From the NCBI GenBank assembly GCA_028285345.1, contig JANQPT010000028.1, positions 1 to 45,010 on the forward strand: a DNA stretch of 45,010 nt, in the 5' to 3' direction. Source of the stretch: Planctomycetales bacterium (lineage in GTDB: Bacteria; Planctomycetota; Planctomycetia; Planctomycetales; Planctomycetaceae). The translations under genes were made by a program, and so were the position numbers. This document shows, piece after piece, positions 14,377-23,306 of this stretch. The notes under the pieces were generated by a model that was not told where the DNA came from, did no database searches, and saw nothing but the letters and a program-made list of their open reading frames with translations. Within the stretch, counting starts at the first letter, position 1; each line of letters starts with the position of its first letter.

Positions 14377-15885
14377 GTGAGAGGTTCATTTCGGCTGGCT
14401 CAGATTCTGAACAAACATGTCAATGGCTATGGGTTCTGCAACAAGTTCGCCAAGAAGCACAAGCTAGACCGCCATTGGCTGCGCCATGCACTGCACAACA
14501 GAGCGAAGTCTTACAAAATGGAATCGCTGGAGAAGATTAGCGACGCCTTGATCAAACACTACGCGGAGGATCTTGCCGAACACGGCATCCAACCAAGTGA
14601 CTTGCCCGGCGCGCTGTTCGTACAGACGCCTACGAAATTCTGGAACTTGTTTTCGTCAGCTGAGAGTCTGGAGTTTGGACTGGGCCGGAGAATCGACGAC
14701 AAGGCGAATCGCACCAGCCATGTCAGCGGTTTTGTCAGCGCGACTGATGCGCGTTTATGGGCAAAGCTGCTGCACCTAATCTCGGACCGCAATCGCCGAG
14801 CGGATTTGAAGGCAGTGGAACTGACCTCAGACGGTGATTCTGAAACCGACATTGAAGCGACCGCAGCTGAGCTGGCTGCGCTCGCAGAGGCGGAGACGCA
14901 AGCCGAGAACGAATCGGACCGAGCGCAACATTTTCCACCGGCGCACTTCGCATTGGCGCCGAAACCGATATCGGCTGAAAAGTTTAGTGACCCGAAGCAC
15001 AAACAGCATTGGTACAATGCGCGCTGCGAAGCGCGACGGCTTTACAAAAAACAAAACCGGCAAAGCCAGAAGTTCCTCACGCTGGAACTGGGGACAATTA
15101 AGGTCAACCCCACCCAAGAGTACATTTTTGCCAACTGCTTTCCCTCGAAACCTTTCGCCGCCGATCATCCTGGAAAGAATGCGTCAAACCGCCGATGCCC
15201 AATATTCTTCCGATACCGCAAGTCCGACCCACAGCCTCCCTCTTGCTGCGGCGGAATGAAACTCTACGATGGACACAACGAAGCCGCAGGCGGCATCTAT
15301 CTGGACACCGACGAGGACGAATGGGAGTTCTTTCCCAGCAACGAAAACGAAGACGCGGCGTTTGTGTTTTACGTGATTCACCGCTCGCTGGCGCGAGTTG
15401 AACTGGCCATGGGAGGCTACAGTAGCCGCGCGACAAAGTGGCTGTTCGATCGTTTTGAAGACATCGCGGAAGAGCTCTGGCCTCCGCAGTTCCAATCGAA
15501 ACAGAAGGACGTTGGATTGTTCGTGATTCGTTTTAAGAATCTCGTTCCGGCTGACGCCGAGAACACCGGTGCGAGCGCATCAGCAGAAGAAGCAGATGCA
15601 GCGACAGAAAAACCGGAAGCAGGCGCCCAGAATGCCGACGAGAAAACAACGGAACAAGACGCCGAAACCATTGTTGAAGACGACGACCTTGATGAACGAT
15701 TCTACAACGAAGATGACGATGACGATGCGGAGGAAGAGGAGGAAATCGAAGCCAAGCTAAAGGTCGATTACGAAGTCGTGCCAGTCGGCCGCGAAGCGTT
15801 GAGAAGACGACTCGAAAGGCTGATGCCCTTTGAACTGGTTCCAAGCACCCGTCCCGACTTGAAGCTGGAACAAACGGACGAGTGA
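14377..15885 (+). CDS. HTH-like protein with acidic tail, likely regulator of the Ubl operon
   Basis: The protein has 502 residues from GTG 14377, which has a perfect AAGGAGG seven bases upstream. Residues 1-65 look like a helix-turn-helix of the Xre sort: FCNKFAKKHKLDRHWL, then a recognition-like helix and SLEKISDALIKHY. Residues 85-420 are unassigned, with basic and aromatic patches and several Cys (CEARRLYKK, FANCF, RRCPIFF, SCCGG). From about 425 the sequence becomes Glu/Ala/Asp-rich and then almost purely Asp/Glu, before a basic helix (REALRRRLERLM). The divergent position, directly facing the first gene of the array, suggests a regulator. It could instead be a substrate or scaffold, because the tail is unusual for a simple repressor. 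Confidence 0.72.
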   Translation: MRGSFRLAQILNKHVNGYGFCNKFAKKHKLDRHWLRHALHNRAKSYKMESLEKISDALIKHYAEDLAEHGIQPSDLPGALFVQTPTKFWNLFSSAESLEFGLGRRIDDKANRTSHVSGFVSATDARLWAKLLHLISDRNRRADLKAVELTSDGDSETDIEATAAELAALAEAETQAENESDRAQHFPPAHFALAPKPISAEKFSDPKHKQHWYNARCEARRLYKKQNRQSQKFLTLELGTIKVNPTQEYIFANCFPSKPFAADHPGKNASNRRCPIFFRYRKSDPQPPSCCGGMKLYDGHNEAAGGIYLDTDEDEWEFFPSNENEDAAFVFYVIHRSLARVELAMGGYSSRATKWLFDRFEDIAEELWPPQFQSKQKDVGLFVIRFKNLVPADAENTGASASAEEADAATEKPEAGAQNADEKTTEQDAETIVEDDDLDERFYNEDDDDDAEEEEEIEAKLKVDYEVVPVGREALRRRLERLMPFELVPSTRPDLKLEQTDE

Positions 15886-15985
15886 TTGCCGACATCCTGA
15901 GTCGAGCATCTTGATGCAGCGACCCGGGTGAGTCGTTGTACCACCGGCACAAATTGCGCAGAGATTCGTGTATAGCGGACGCCGT

Positions 15986-17062
15986 TTACGCGCGGTTGCT
16001 CAGCAGTTTGACACTCCGCCGCATCCACTTTTTGGCCAGCTCCCACTCCAACCGGCAGCAATAGTTGCCGCTGTAGAGATAGGTCGGAACGAAAAAGAAG
16101 GCTCCCCAGGCGACGGCCGGCTGGTTCCACGCTTCGGCAATAAAACTGCAAAAACCGGTGATACAGAACAAGCCCGCCAAGTAGCGCAGCGCCTTCCAGA
16201 TCGACATGCCGTGACTGAGCAGACAGTGATGCAAGTGACGGCGGTCGCCGTGCCAAAAATCTTGTCCCACTAACGTGCGGCGAATGATGGCCAGGAAGGT
16301 ATCCAGAATCGGAATGGTCAACAGCGCCACGGCCGTGCCAAGGTGCAATGTCCCGCTGGAATCTCGGGGGACATGTAGCGCCAAATAAGACACGATTAAA
16401 CCGATCAACATACTCCCGGAATCGCCCAAGTAGACCCGGGCCGGCGGCAAGTTGTACACCATAAACCCAATCAGCGCGCCCGCATGAATGAGGGCCAGTA
16501 GGGCGAGTTCGGCTTGGCCCGAAAACCATGCGATTGCCGCCGCTGCCAGCGAGATGCTTAGTCCGGTCAGTGCTCCGAGACCGTCCATCCCGTCGAGGAA
16601 ATTGACCGCGTTAATCCCCGACACCAGCCAAAGCACCGTAACGAATCTTCCCATCACGCCGATGTGGACGACTTGGCCCAGGAGTGAGAATCGGTCGAAG
16701 GAATCGCCCAAGACGGCAATCGGCAAGACCGCAACGATTTGCCCGATGAATTTCAAGCGTGGCCTGAGGTTTCGGATGTCGTCGTAAGCCCCGATCAGCG
16801 AGATCGTTGCCGCCGCAAGCAACACCGGGATCAGTCCGTCGGCGAGGGCTCCTTGAATGATCCCCACGGCCGCGGAAAGCAGGATTGCGCAGCAGACGGC
16901 CAATCCACCCAGCGTTGGAACGGGGTACATCTGCCGTTTTCGATTACCGTCCGGACGATCGACGGCGCCGGTACGGGCCGCAATCGCGCGGACTCCGGGC
17001 GTAAAGAGAATCGCCGCTGCAATTGCGATCACAAACGGGAGACTGAGCATCCAGGCTTCCAT
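15986..17062 (-). CDS. WecA/TagO-like undecaprenyl-phosphate sugar-1-phosphate transferase
   Basis: The 358-residue polytopic membrane protein has about ten hydrophobic segments. All hallmarks of the PNPT family are present: PTLGGLAV early, AYDDIRNLRPRLKF (the catalytic Asp pair), NAVNFLDGMDGL, VYLGDSGSM and, near the end, HGDRRHLHH, the His motif typical of WecA/TagO rather than MraY. The reaction is transfer of a GlcNAc- or HexNAc-1-phosphate from UDP-sugar to undecaprenyl phosphate at the inner membrane, the first step of a surface glycan. The start at ATG 17062 has no strong ribosome site; an ATG four codons later is an alternative. It is convergent with the regulator gene and stands alone. 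Confidence 0.92.
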   Translation of the reverse strand: MEAWMLSLPFVIAIAAAILFTPGVRAIAARTGAVDRPDGNRKRQMYPVPTLGGLAVCCAILLSAAVGIIQGALADGLIPVLLAAATISLIGAYDDIRNLRPRLKFIGQIVAVLPIAVLGDSFDRFSLLGQVVHIGVMGRFVTVLWLVSGINAVNFLDGMDGLGALTGLSISLAAAAIAWFSGQAELALLALIHAGALIGFMVYNLPPARVYLGDSGSMLIGLIVSYLALHVPRDSSGTLHLGTAVALLTIPILDTFLAIIRRTLVGQDFWHGDRRHLHHCLLSHGMSIWKALRYLAGLFCITGFCSFIAEAWNQPAVAWGAFFFVPTYLYSGNYCCRLEWELAKKWMRRSVKLLSNRA

Positions 17063-17561
17063 ACCTTATGCTGAAACCGGCCGCCAACAAGCGATCGCGG
17101 TCATTCCCCAGGGCGGTTTATCCTTTCCGGCTCTCAACGTTGCCGGTCCGCCAAATCTAACTTCAATGTGCGCGGGAGTATAAACCTATCCGATCAATCG
17201 ACAAACCCCATTTTCGAGATACGACATTCGTCTGCAGCGGCTCTGTTTGCGTCAAAACGATCACAAGGCGCGGCTGTGAGAGCGGCTCACAATTTTTTTG
17301 AGCCGATTCAGGTCCGCCGTCTGCCGATGATCCGGAGCGCGCGGCTCATCTCAAAACAGGGGAAATAGTGCCCACATTCGCCCGCCGATTCGGGATTTCA
17401 CCATCAGCCGGATATTGAGACAGACTTGAGATTCTCGGCGCGACGGCGTATATCAGTTCTTTCCACGTAATGAATATTCGATCAAGTTCGGTCCGCGAAA
17501 TTGTGGCGGACGCAGGGTGCATCGCTGACGAGGCGCCGGAGAGATTATTGGAGTTTTTGAG
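17063..17561. other. Intergenic stretch with no gene seen
   Basis: Between the divergent WecA-like gene and the small Lys-rich gene there are about 500 bases with no supported coding region. A run AATTTTTTTGAG near 17290 and short G/C-rich blocks are the only notable text. Promoters for both flanking genes should lie here but none stands out. Confidence 0.5.
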
Positions 17562-17768
17562 ATGGGTGGTCCAATCGTACGTACCGGAACAACGCCGGAG
17601 TTCTGGAAGAATTGGGACAATGTGTTTTCCGACAAGAAGTCGGTAAAGAAGAAGGCGGCCAAGAAGAAAACCGCTAAGAAGAAAGCAGCCACAAAGGCGA
17701 CCGCCAAGAAAAAGGCTGTCAAGAAGAAAGCGGCTAAGAAAAAGACGGCCCGCAAATCGGCATCCTGA
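17562..17768 (+). CDS. Small protein with Lys/Ala-rich histone-like tail
   Basis: The 68-residue protein starts at ATG 17562, with TTGGAG about 8-14 bases upstream. Residues 1-24 form a distinct head (MGGPIVRTG, then PEFWKNWDNVF). Residues 25-68 are almost entirely Lys, Ala and Thr in KKKAAKKKTA-type repeats, like the tails of bacterial histone H1-like proteins. Such tails bind nucleic acid non-specifically; a role in nucleoid or ribosome association is an inference. The Lys codons are mostly AAG, so the DNA is a run of AAG/GCC repeats. It lies 30 bases before the membrane protein gene. Confidence 0.75.
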   Translation: MGGPIVRTGTTPEFWKNWDNVFSDKKSVKKKAAKKKTAKKKAATKATAKKKAVKKKAAKKKTARKSAS

Positions 17769-17798
17769 ACTCTGCATTGGCCGAGGCGCCCCGATCCT

Positions 17799-19364
17799 GT
17801 GCACGATACGCGAACATCGCTGCAGCGCGGGTTGACCGTCAGCCTGTTGTTCTTGAGTTTCCTCGCCGCCAGCATTCTCCGCGCACCGATTCCCGGGGTC
17901 AACGAGCCGCACTATCTCACCAAAGCCAAGCACTTTTGGGATCCGGCTTGGGCGCGCGGAGATCTGTTTCTGGAATCCGCCAGCCCGCACTACGTCTTTT
18001 ACGCCGTCGTGGGTCCGTTGACGCAGTGGTGTTCCCTGGAGCAAACAGCTTGGATCGGCCGACTCGCCGCGCTACTGTTGGTGGCGTTTGGATTTGAGTC
18101 GCTGATCTCAACCGTCCTGCGCAGTTCGCGTCTCATAGTGGGTGCCGCCTGGATCTGGCTTGGACTGGCCGCTTGGGGAAATCTGTCTGGCGAATGGATG
18201 ATTGGGGGCGTGGAAGGCAAAGTCTTTGCGTATGGCTTTGCGTTCTGGGGAGCGGGGCTGTGTATTCGCCGCAAATACACACCTGCGGGCATCTTGCTGG
18301 GGTTTGCGGTGAGCTTCCACCCTGTCGTGGGGATTTGGTGCGTCCTCGCAACGGTTTGCGGCCTCTATTTTGCCGCAAACTCCCCTTCGGCTGACGAGCA
18401 TCAACCCCGCGAAGCATCATCGACCGCGCAAGCCGCGCTCGCCATCGTAGGATTTTTGCTGTGCGCTCTGCCGGGGTTACTGCCGGCCCTGCAGGTCTTG
18501 GGCGGTGCGCCGCAAGATATCGTACGTCAGGCCAATGAGATTCAGGTCTTTGAACGCCTGAAACATCACCTCGATCCCGCGACATTTTCGAAGTTCGCAT
18601 TCGGCGGCTATGCGGCGATGCTGGTGACTTGGCTGATCCTTCGAAAGTCAGCCGAATTCGGTCCAGCGGGAGGATTTCTGCACGGGTACGTCGTCGGCAG
18701 TGCTGCGATTGCGTTGGGCGGATTGCTTGCGGGCGTGGTGTGGCGGAATCCGGCGCTAATGAAGTTTTATCCGTTTCGGCTGTTTGACGTCATGATGCCG
18801 CTGGCGACGGCGGTAATGTTGGTACGGCTGATGGAGGTCTGGACCGGGGAGCGAGCGGCAACACTGCTGCCGGCGGGCGTTCTTCGGGCATTGCGATGGT
18901 GCGCCTACGGCGCCTGTGTCGGCTCGTTCGTCGTTTCACTGGCGGTCATGCCCACCGACCGCCGACCGCGCTCCTTTCATTCTGACGTGCTGGCGGATTG
19001 GATCGCCTGCTGCCGCTGGATCGCGAAACAGACTCCCCAGGACGCCCACGTGCTCACGCCGTCTTACGCGTATGCTTTTAAGTGGTACGGCGGCCGAGCG
19101 GAGTATGTGAACTACAAAGACTGTCCGCAAGATGCGGAAAGTCTTGTCGAGTGGAAACGGCGATACGAACTGCTGCGGGATTGGGAACAGGGGCGCGAAC
19201 AGGGGAGCATTTCGCGCGCGGAGATTACCCGTTTTGCCGACGCGGACCAAATCGACTATGTAGTGGCTCCCAAAAACGAGTCGACCGATTTGGAGGCGGC
19301 ATACCGGGGCCGGTATTTCTGGGTCTACGCCGTGCGGCGTGACGCGGCCAATGGCACCGATTGA
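17799..19364 (+). CDS. Polytopic membrane protein of unknown function
   Basis: The 521-residue protein starts at GTG 17799. A hydrophobic segment follows the start (LTVSLLFLSFLAASIL), and about eight to ten more occur up to residue 385. The first periplasmic-type loop has the order PGVNEPHYLTKAKHFWDP, and the soluble C-terminal 130 residues contain a Trp-rich WIACCRWIAKQT and DADQIDYVV. The topology, an acidic first loop followed by many helices and a soluble C-terminal domain, recalls GT-C-type membrane glycosyltransferases and related planctomycete proteins, but I see no decisive motif. It is convergent with frr, and a palindromic repeat lies between the two. Confidence 0.75.
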   Translation: MHDTRTSLQRGLTVSLLFLSFLAASILRAPIPGVNEPHYLTKAKHFWDPAWARGDLFLESASPHYVFYAVVGPLTQWCSLEQTAWIGRLAALLLVAFGFESLISTVLRSSRLIVGAAWIWLGLAAWGNLSGEWMIGGVEGKVFAYGFAFWGAGLCIRRKYTPAGILLGFAVSFHPVVGIWCVLATVCGLYFAANSPSADEHQPREASSTAQAALAIVGFLLCALPGLLPALQVLGGAPQDIVRQANEIQVFERLKHHLDPATFSKFAFGGYAAMLVTWLILRKSAEFGPAGGFLHGYVVGSAAIALGGLLAGVVWRNPALMKFYPFRLFDVMMPLATAVMLVRLMEVWTGERAATLLPAGVLRALRWCAYGACVGSFVVSLAVMPTDRRPRSFHSDVLADWIACCRWIAKQTPQDAHVLTPSYAYAFKWYGGRAEYVNYKDCPQDAESLVEWKRRYELLRDWEQGREQGSISRAEITRFADADQIDYVVAPKNESTDLEAAYRGRYFWVYAVRRDAANGTD

Positions 19365-19371
19365 TGAACGG

Positions 19372-19447
19372 CGTAGCAGAAGTCGTGAGACGTCGGGGAA
19401 TTCGACCGCAACAAGCGAATCGCCGAACTCTCACGAGTTCGGCTACG
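19372..19447. repeat. 76-base inverted repeat between convergent genes
   Basis: The left half (CGTAGCAGAAGTCGTGAGAC, then GTCGG) is close to the reverse complement of the right half (CCGAACTCTCACGAGTTCGG, then CTACG). The right half is itself a perfect 8-base hairpin (CCGAACTC/GAGTTCGG, loop TCAC) at 19423-19442. It lies between the stops of the membrane protein gene and frr, so it may act as a bidirectional terminator, or it may be a dispersed repeat. Confidence 0.75.
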
Positions 19448-19490
19448 TTCATTTTCCGGTCTGGCAGGCGACTCACCGCATCAGCGCGGA

Positions 19491-20051
19491 CTATTCGTCC
19501 ATGATGTCTTTTTCCTTCGCGGCGGCTTGGTCGTTGACGCGCCCCTCGAACTTCTTGGTCAAGTTTTGCACTTCGTCCTTGGTCTTGTCCCGATCGTCCT
19601 CGGTAAGCAGTTTGTCTTTTTGCGATTGGTCAGCATGTTTGTTGGCGTCTCGGCGAATATTGCGAATGGAGACGCGGGCCTCCTCGGCAAACTCCTTGAC
19701 CCGTGAGACCAGTTGCCGCCGCCGTTCTGTGGATAGCGGCGGGATATTCAGCCGAATGATGCGGCCGTCGGAATTGGGAGCCAGTCCCACGTCGCTGGCT
19801 TGGATCGCCTGCGAGATGGCACTGATCGAATTGGCGTCAAACGGCCGGATGGCGATCTGTTGCGGCTCTGGTACGGTGATACTGGCGAGTTGTTTCAGCG
19901 GCGTCTGCGATCCGTAATATTCCACGCGAATCGAATCGACCAGACCGGGCGTCGCCCGTCCGGTTCGCAAGCCCTGCAATTGTCCGTGAAAGACTTCCGC
20001 CGCTTTTTCCATTCGCTCTTCGGCGTCCATCAAGATTTCGTCTTGGTCCAT
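19491..20051 (-). CDS. frr: Ribosome recycling factor
   Basis: The 186-residue protein, normal for the family, starts at ATG 20051 with AGGGAA upstream; the longer open frame reaching into pyrH is not coding. Family signatures are clear: LQGLRTGRATPGLVDSI, the segment TPLKQLASITVPEPQ, IAIRPFD, RLNIPPLSTERR, VSIRNIRRDANK and the C-terminal DQAAAKEKDIMDE. It splits post-termination ribosomes together with EF-G in the cytoplasm. It is the last gene of the rpsB-tsf-pyrH-frr operon, 65 bases after pyrH. An EF-G paralogue lies elsewhere in this window at 37127-39238, but nothing in the sequence ties the two together. Confidence 0.97.
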   Translation of the reverse strand: MDQDEILMDAEERMEKAAEVFHGQLQGLRTGRATPGLVDSIRVEYYGSQTPLKQLASITVPEPQQIAIRPFDANSISAISQAIQASDVGLAPNSDGRIIRLNIPPLSTERRRQLVSRVKEFAEEARVSIRNIRRDANKHADQSQKDKLLTEDDRDKTKDEVQNLTKKFEGRVNDQAAAKEKDIMDE

Positions 20052-20116
20052 GATGTGTTCCCTACTGTCAAGTCGGGCCAGGAAATGGAATATGGATTTG
20101 CTTGTGTTGCGATGAA

Positions 20117-20899
20117 CTATTCGTGACCGGACTGCTGCAGCTGTGCCGCGGGCATTACCCGCGTTCCAATGCGCTCGCCGGCGGCAGCCCGCTCCAAATT
20201 GCCCTCGCGTTTGAAATTGAACACCACGATTGGAATGCCGTGTTCCATACAATGGTGAAACGCCTGCGCGTCCATGACCTGCAGGTTTTGTGAGAGGGCG
20301 TCCTCGTAGGAAATATCGGAATACCGGACCGCGTGCGGGTTCTTCTCGGGATCTTCCGCATAGACGCCGTCGACGCGCGTCGCTTTCAAAACGACGTCGG
20401 CTTCGATTTCGCGTGCGCGTAGGGCCGCCGCTGTGTCGGTGGTCACAAACGGGCTGCCAGTTCCGGCGCCGAGAATCACGACCCGGTTTTTCTCCAAGTG
20501 GCGAATGCAGCGGCGGCGAATGAACGGTTCGGCGACCCCCTCCATGCGAATCGCCGTCTGCAACCGGGTGGGCACTCCGATGTTCTCCAGGGCGTCCTGC
20601 AGCGCCAAGCCGTTGATCACCGTCGCCAGCATCCCCATGTAATGGGCGGTCGGTGCGTTGATGGAGGCGCTGACGGCGGCAAACTGCTTGCCTCGGAGAA
20701 TGTTTCCTCCGCCGACAACAATCGCCAGTTGAATGCCGCTTTCCACCACCCGTTTCACCTGCTCGGAAACAGCAGCGACTTCGGACATGGTAATGCCCGA
20801 TTCGCCGGAGCGGCAAAAGCTTTCACCGCTCAACTTTAAGAGAACTCGCCGGTACGCCGGGGGGTCGGCGGGAACGCTGGAACCTTCTGATTCGGACAT
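20117..20899 (-). CDS. pyrH: UMP kinase
   Basis: The 260-residue protein starts at ATG 20899 (GGAAG upstream). It belongs to the amino-acid kinase fold: [10 protein letters not shown] at the phosphate loop, [11 protein letters not shown], the UMP-binding segment [59 protein letters not shown], and [12 protein letters not shown]. It converts UMP to UDP with ATP as a hexamer. It lies between tsf and frr. A strong hairpin at 21022-21059 lies in the unusually long gap after tsf, which may separate or tune expression of the two pairs of genes. The N-terminal 16 residues ([16 protein letters not shown]) are an extension rich in Ser and Pro. Confidence 0.97.
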   Translation of the reverse strand: MSESEGSSVPADPPAYRRVLLKLSGESFCRSGESGITMSEVAAVSEQVKRVVESGIQLAIVVGGGNILRGKQFAAVSASINAPTAHYMGMLATVINGLALQDALENIGVPTRLQTAIRMEGVAEPFIRRRCIRHLEKNRVVILGAGTGSPFVTTDTAAALRAREIEADVVLKATRVDGVYAEDPEKNPHAVRYSDISYEDALSQNLQVMDAQAFHHCMEHGIPIVVFNFKREGNLERAAAGERIGTRVMPAAQLQQSGHE

Positions 20900-21021
20900 G
20901 AATGCTTCCTCGACACACCCGGTTCGGGTGCGGGCCATTTGTCGTGCTACCGTTGTGCCCACACGTTGTACAACAGGTCCGCCGGTTCGTGCAACCAGCA
21001 CGGGCCATGATGAAACGACAA

Positions 21022-21059
21022 CGGGCAAGAACGGGGAATCGGCCCCCCGTTCTTGCCCG
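21022..21059 (-). terminator. Perfect 15-bp hairpin between tsf and pyrH
   Basis: CGGGCAAGAACGGGG (21022-21036) pairs exactly with CCCCGTTCTTGCCCG (21045-21059) around an 8-base loop. In the direction of transcription it is followed by a weak T-rich stretch (GTTGTCGTTTCATC), so it could be an attenuating terminator, an RNA-processing site or a dispersed repeat. Confidence 0.6.
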
Positions 21060-21096
21060 GGCTTGTCTCTTCGTCTGATTCCAATTCCGCGGCCGG

Positions 21097-21939
21097 CTAC
21101 TCCTTGCCCAGCTGCCAGCACGTGAAGCCCACCGCTTTGAGGCCGGCTTCATCGAGTGCCTTTTCGACGGTCTTGGAGTCGTCTTTAGCGAAGGCTTGCG
21201 CGACCAGCACGCCCTCTTCGTCGTAGTATTTCTTCATCTGGCCGTCGACGATTTTTTCGATGATGTTGTCCGGCTTGCCGGTCGCTTTGGCCTGTTCAGC
21301 CAGTTTCTCGCGATGCGCCTCAACGGCAGCGGAATCGAGTTCCTCCGGCAGGGCAACTGTCGGTTTTAGCGCGGCGATGTGCATCGCCATGTCCCGCAGG
21401 ATGTCGTCCGACTTCGGCTCTCCGGACGCTTGAAACAGCACGCCGGTTTTGCCGTCGTGGTGCACGTAAGACCCGACGGGTCCGTCGACTTTGACGACGC
21501 GACCGACCACCATCTTCTCGCGAATCTTGTTGGTGATCTCTTCATGAAGATTTTTGAGCGTGACGCCGGGACGGTCAGGGGCGTCTTGCGACAAGAGTTC
21601 CTCAGTGCTGGCGGCACCGGGGCCGCTTAACAATTGCTTGGCACACTGCTCGCCGAGGAAGTTAAAGTCCTCGCTCTTAGAGACCGGGTCGGACTCGCAC
21701 ATCATTTCCACCATCACGCCGGCACTGCCGTCATCGGCAATCGCGACGCAAAACTTGCCTTCAGCGGTGACGTTGTCTTTCCGCTTGTCCATCACCTTGC
21801 CGACCTGTTCCTTGAGGATCTCGACCGCACGTTCCTCATCACCGTCGGCGGCGACCAGCGCCTTTTTGCACTCCATCATCGGAAGGTCGGTACGCTCCCG
21901 GAGCGCTTTCACAGCGGCAGCAGTAATCTCTGCCATCAT
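21097..21939 (-). CDS. tsf: Elongation factor Ts
   Basis: The protein has 280 residues from ATG 21939, or 279 from the ATG one codon later (AGAGGG upstream of both). The N-terminal UBA-like domain is clear: [22 protein letters not shown], then [11 protein letters not shown]. The core follows with [33 protein letters not shown], and later [26 protein letters not shown] and [18 protein letters not shown]. It exchanges GDP for GTP on EF-Tu. It lies 68 bases after rpsB in the usual order. The C-terminal region ends QLGKE. Confidence 0.97.
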   Translation of the reverse strand: MMAEITAAAVKALRERTDLPMMECKKALVAADGDEERAVEILKEQVGKVMDKRKDNVTAEGKFCVAIADDGSAGVMVEMMCESDPVSKSEDFNFLGEQCAKQLLSGPGAASTEELLSQDAPDRPGVTLKNLHEEITNKIREKMVVGRVVKVDGPVGSYVHHDGKTGVLFQASGEPKSDDILRDMAMHIAALKPTVALPEELDSAAVEAHREKLAEQAKATGKPDNIIEKIVDGQMKKYYDEEGVLVAQAFAKDDSKTVEKALDEAGLKAVGFTCWQLGKE

Positions 21940-22007
21940 GCCCTCTTTCTGTAATCTGTACGTCGAATGGATTTGAAAATCGTAGTCCGGTGTTCGTCTA
22001 CTCTCAG

Positions 22008-22745
22008 TTAGAGCGAGGGAACCGGAGCGGGTTCGGGCTCGGCGGGCGCTTCTTCCTTGGGCAGATTCACCTTGCCGGCATTCACGGCAGTGCTGAGGTG
22101 GTGCAGGATTAACTGAATCGAGCGAATGCTGTCATCGTTGCCCGGAATGGGCAGGTCGACCACGTCCGGGTCGGAATCGGTGTCGATCAATGCCACGACC
22201 TTGATTCCCAGGATCCGTGCCTCGTGCACGGCGTTCTTCTCTTTCCGCGGATCGATCACGACCAACACTTCCGGCAGCCGATTCATGTCGCGGATTCCGC
22301 ACAAATTGCGAAAGATCTTGCTCCGCTCACGATTGAGCGTCGACTGCATTTTTTTGGAGTAGGTGGCCAATTCGCCGCTTTCCTCCAAACTTTCCAATTC
22401 TTCCAGGCGACGCAGGCGGCTGCGAATTGTACGAAAGTTGGTGAGCGTGCCCCCGAGCCAACGCTCATTGACGTAGGGCATTCCGCAAGCTTTAGCAGCT
22501 TGCTCCACCGGATCAGCGGCTTGGCGCTTCGTGCCGCAAAACAGAATCAAGCTGCCTTGTGAAGCAACCTGCGTCAGATATTTTTTTGCCCGCAACAAAC
22601 CACGGACGGTTTCCTTTAAGTCGATGATGTGAATCAGGTTGCGGCGACCATAGATGTACGGCCGCATCTTCGGATTCCAACGACTGACCCGGTGCCCAAA
22701 ATGGACACCCGCTTCCAGAATATCTTTGACGACCAACTGCGACAT
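22008..22745 (-). CDS. rpsB: 30S ribosomal protein S2
   Basis: The protein has 245 residues from ATG 22745 (AGGAGA about 9 bases upstream); the upstream in-frame extension is not coding. S2 signatures: [10 protein letters not shown]-like text ([20 protein letters not shown]), [39 protein letters not shown], and [19 protein letters not shown] with [10 protein letters not shown]. It is part of the small subunit platform. The C-terminal tail is Pro/Glu/Ala-rich ([15 protein letters not shown]), a species-level extension. It is the first gene of the operon, and a leader of unknown length precedes it in the divergent region. Confidence 0.98.
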   Translation of the reverse strand: MSQLVVKDILEAGVHFGHRVSRWNPKMRPYIYGRRNLIHIIDLKETVRGLLRAKKYLTQVASQGSLILFCGTKRQAADPVEQAAKACGMPYVNERWLGGTLTNFRTIRSRLRRLEELESLEESGELATYSKKMQSTLNRERSKIFRNLCGIRDMNRLPEVLVVIDPRKEKNAVHEARILGIKVVALIDTDSDPDVVDLPIPGNDDSIRSIQLILHHLSTAVNAGKVNLPKEEAPAEPEPAPVPSL

Positions 22746-23306
22746 TGAAACAAATCTCCTGTCGACCATTCCAAACGGGGAACCGCGGGCGCGAACACAC
22801 GCTCGATGAGTGCGGCAAATCCGTGTAGTGAAAGCAGTTGCCTTCAGACGGACTTTTCGTCGGGATGGGGCGGCGGGTTCGAGTTTGATTCCGAGGGAGG
22901 AGGCACCCGCACCTTAGCCTCCACCAATCTCGGATTGACCATGAGGAGCCAATCGTAACGCCTCGACCGGTTTGCGTCAAATCTGCTGAACTCTAATTCA
23001 GTGACTGATTCGAACGTCGAAAACGCCCAAACGCCATCTCAAAAACAGAAGTTGCCGCAGATGGGAACTTGGACTACTATCCCCGCCAATTTCCGCGAAC
23101 TACGAAAATCGAGGCAATCTGCATTGGGAGTTCCGGGACGCCCTGGCGAATCCCATTGGGACTCGCAGTCAGGCGTGACCGCCCGGCAGTCGACGATTTT
23201 TCAAAAGCGAACGCGCCTCCACTTTTCTGCGGACGATTCATTATTTCCGCTAAATCGGCGAGTAAAGGACCTCTGGTCAGGGATCGGCCGGAGTAGATGA
23301 CCGCGC
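22746..23306. promoter_or_regulatory. Divergent intergenic region upstream of rpsB
   Basis: About 560 bases separate rpsB (minus) from the large kinase-like/membrane gene (plus). Small open frames on both strands lack ribosome sites and protein-like composition. The region must carry the promoter and leader of the rpsB operon; ribosomal S2 leaders are often regulated, but I cannot draw a defined leader structure here. Confidence 0.5.

Noticed and set aside
14054-14389. Open frames on both strands in the divergent region
   Set aside because: A/T-rich, no ribosome sites, no protein-like composition; better explained as regulatory DNA.
17346-18044. 232-codon open frame on the minus strand with a hydrophobic Leu/Phe run
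   Set aside because: The run (FLLSGFLLGRLLL type) is the antisense reading of the AAG-rich Lys tail gene on the plus strand.
20052-20816. Long N-terminal extension of the frr frame
   Set aside because: The upstream part overlaps pyrH on the same strand in another frame; the normal RRF length begins at 20051 with a good ribosome site.
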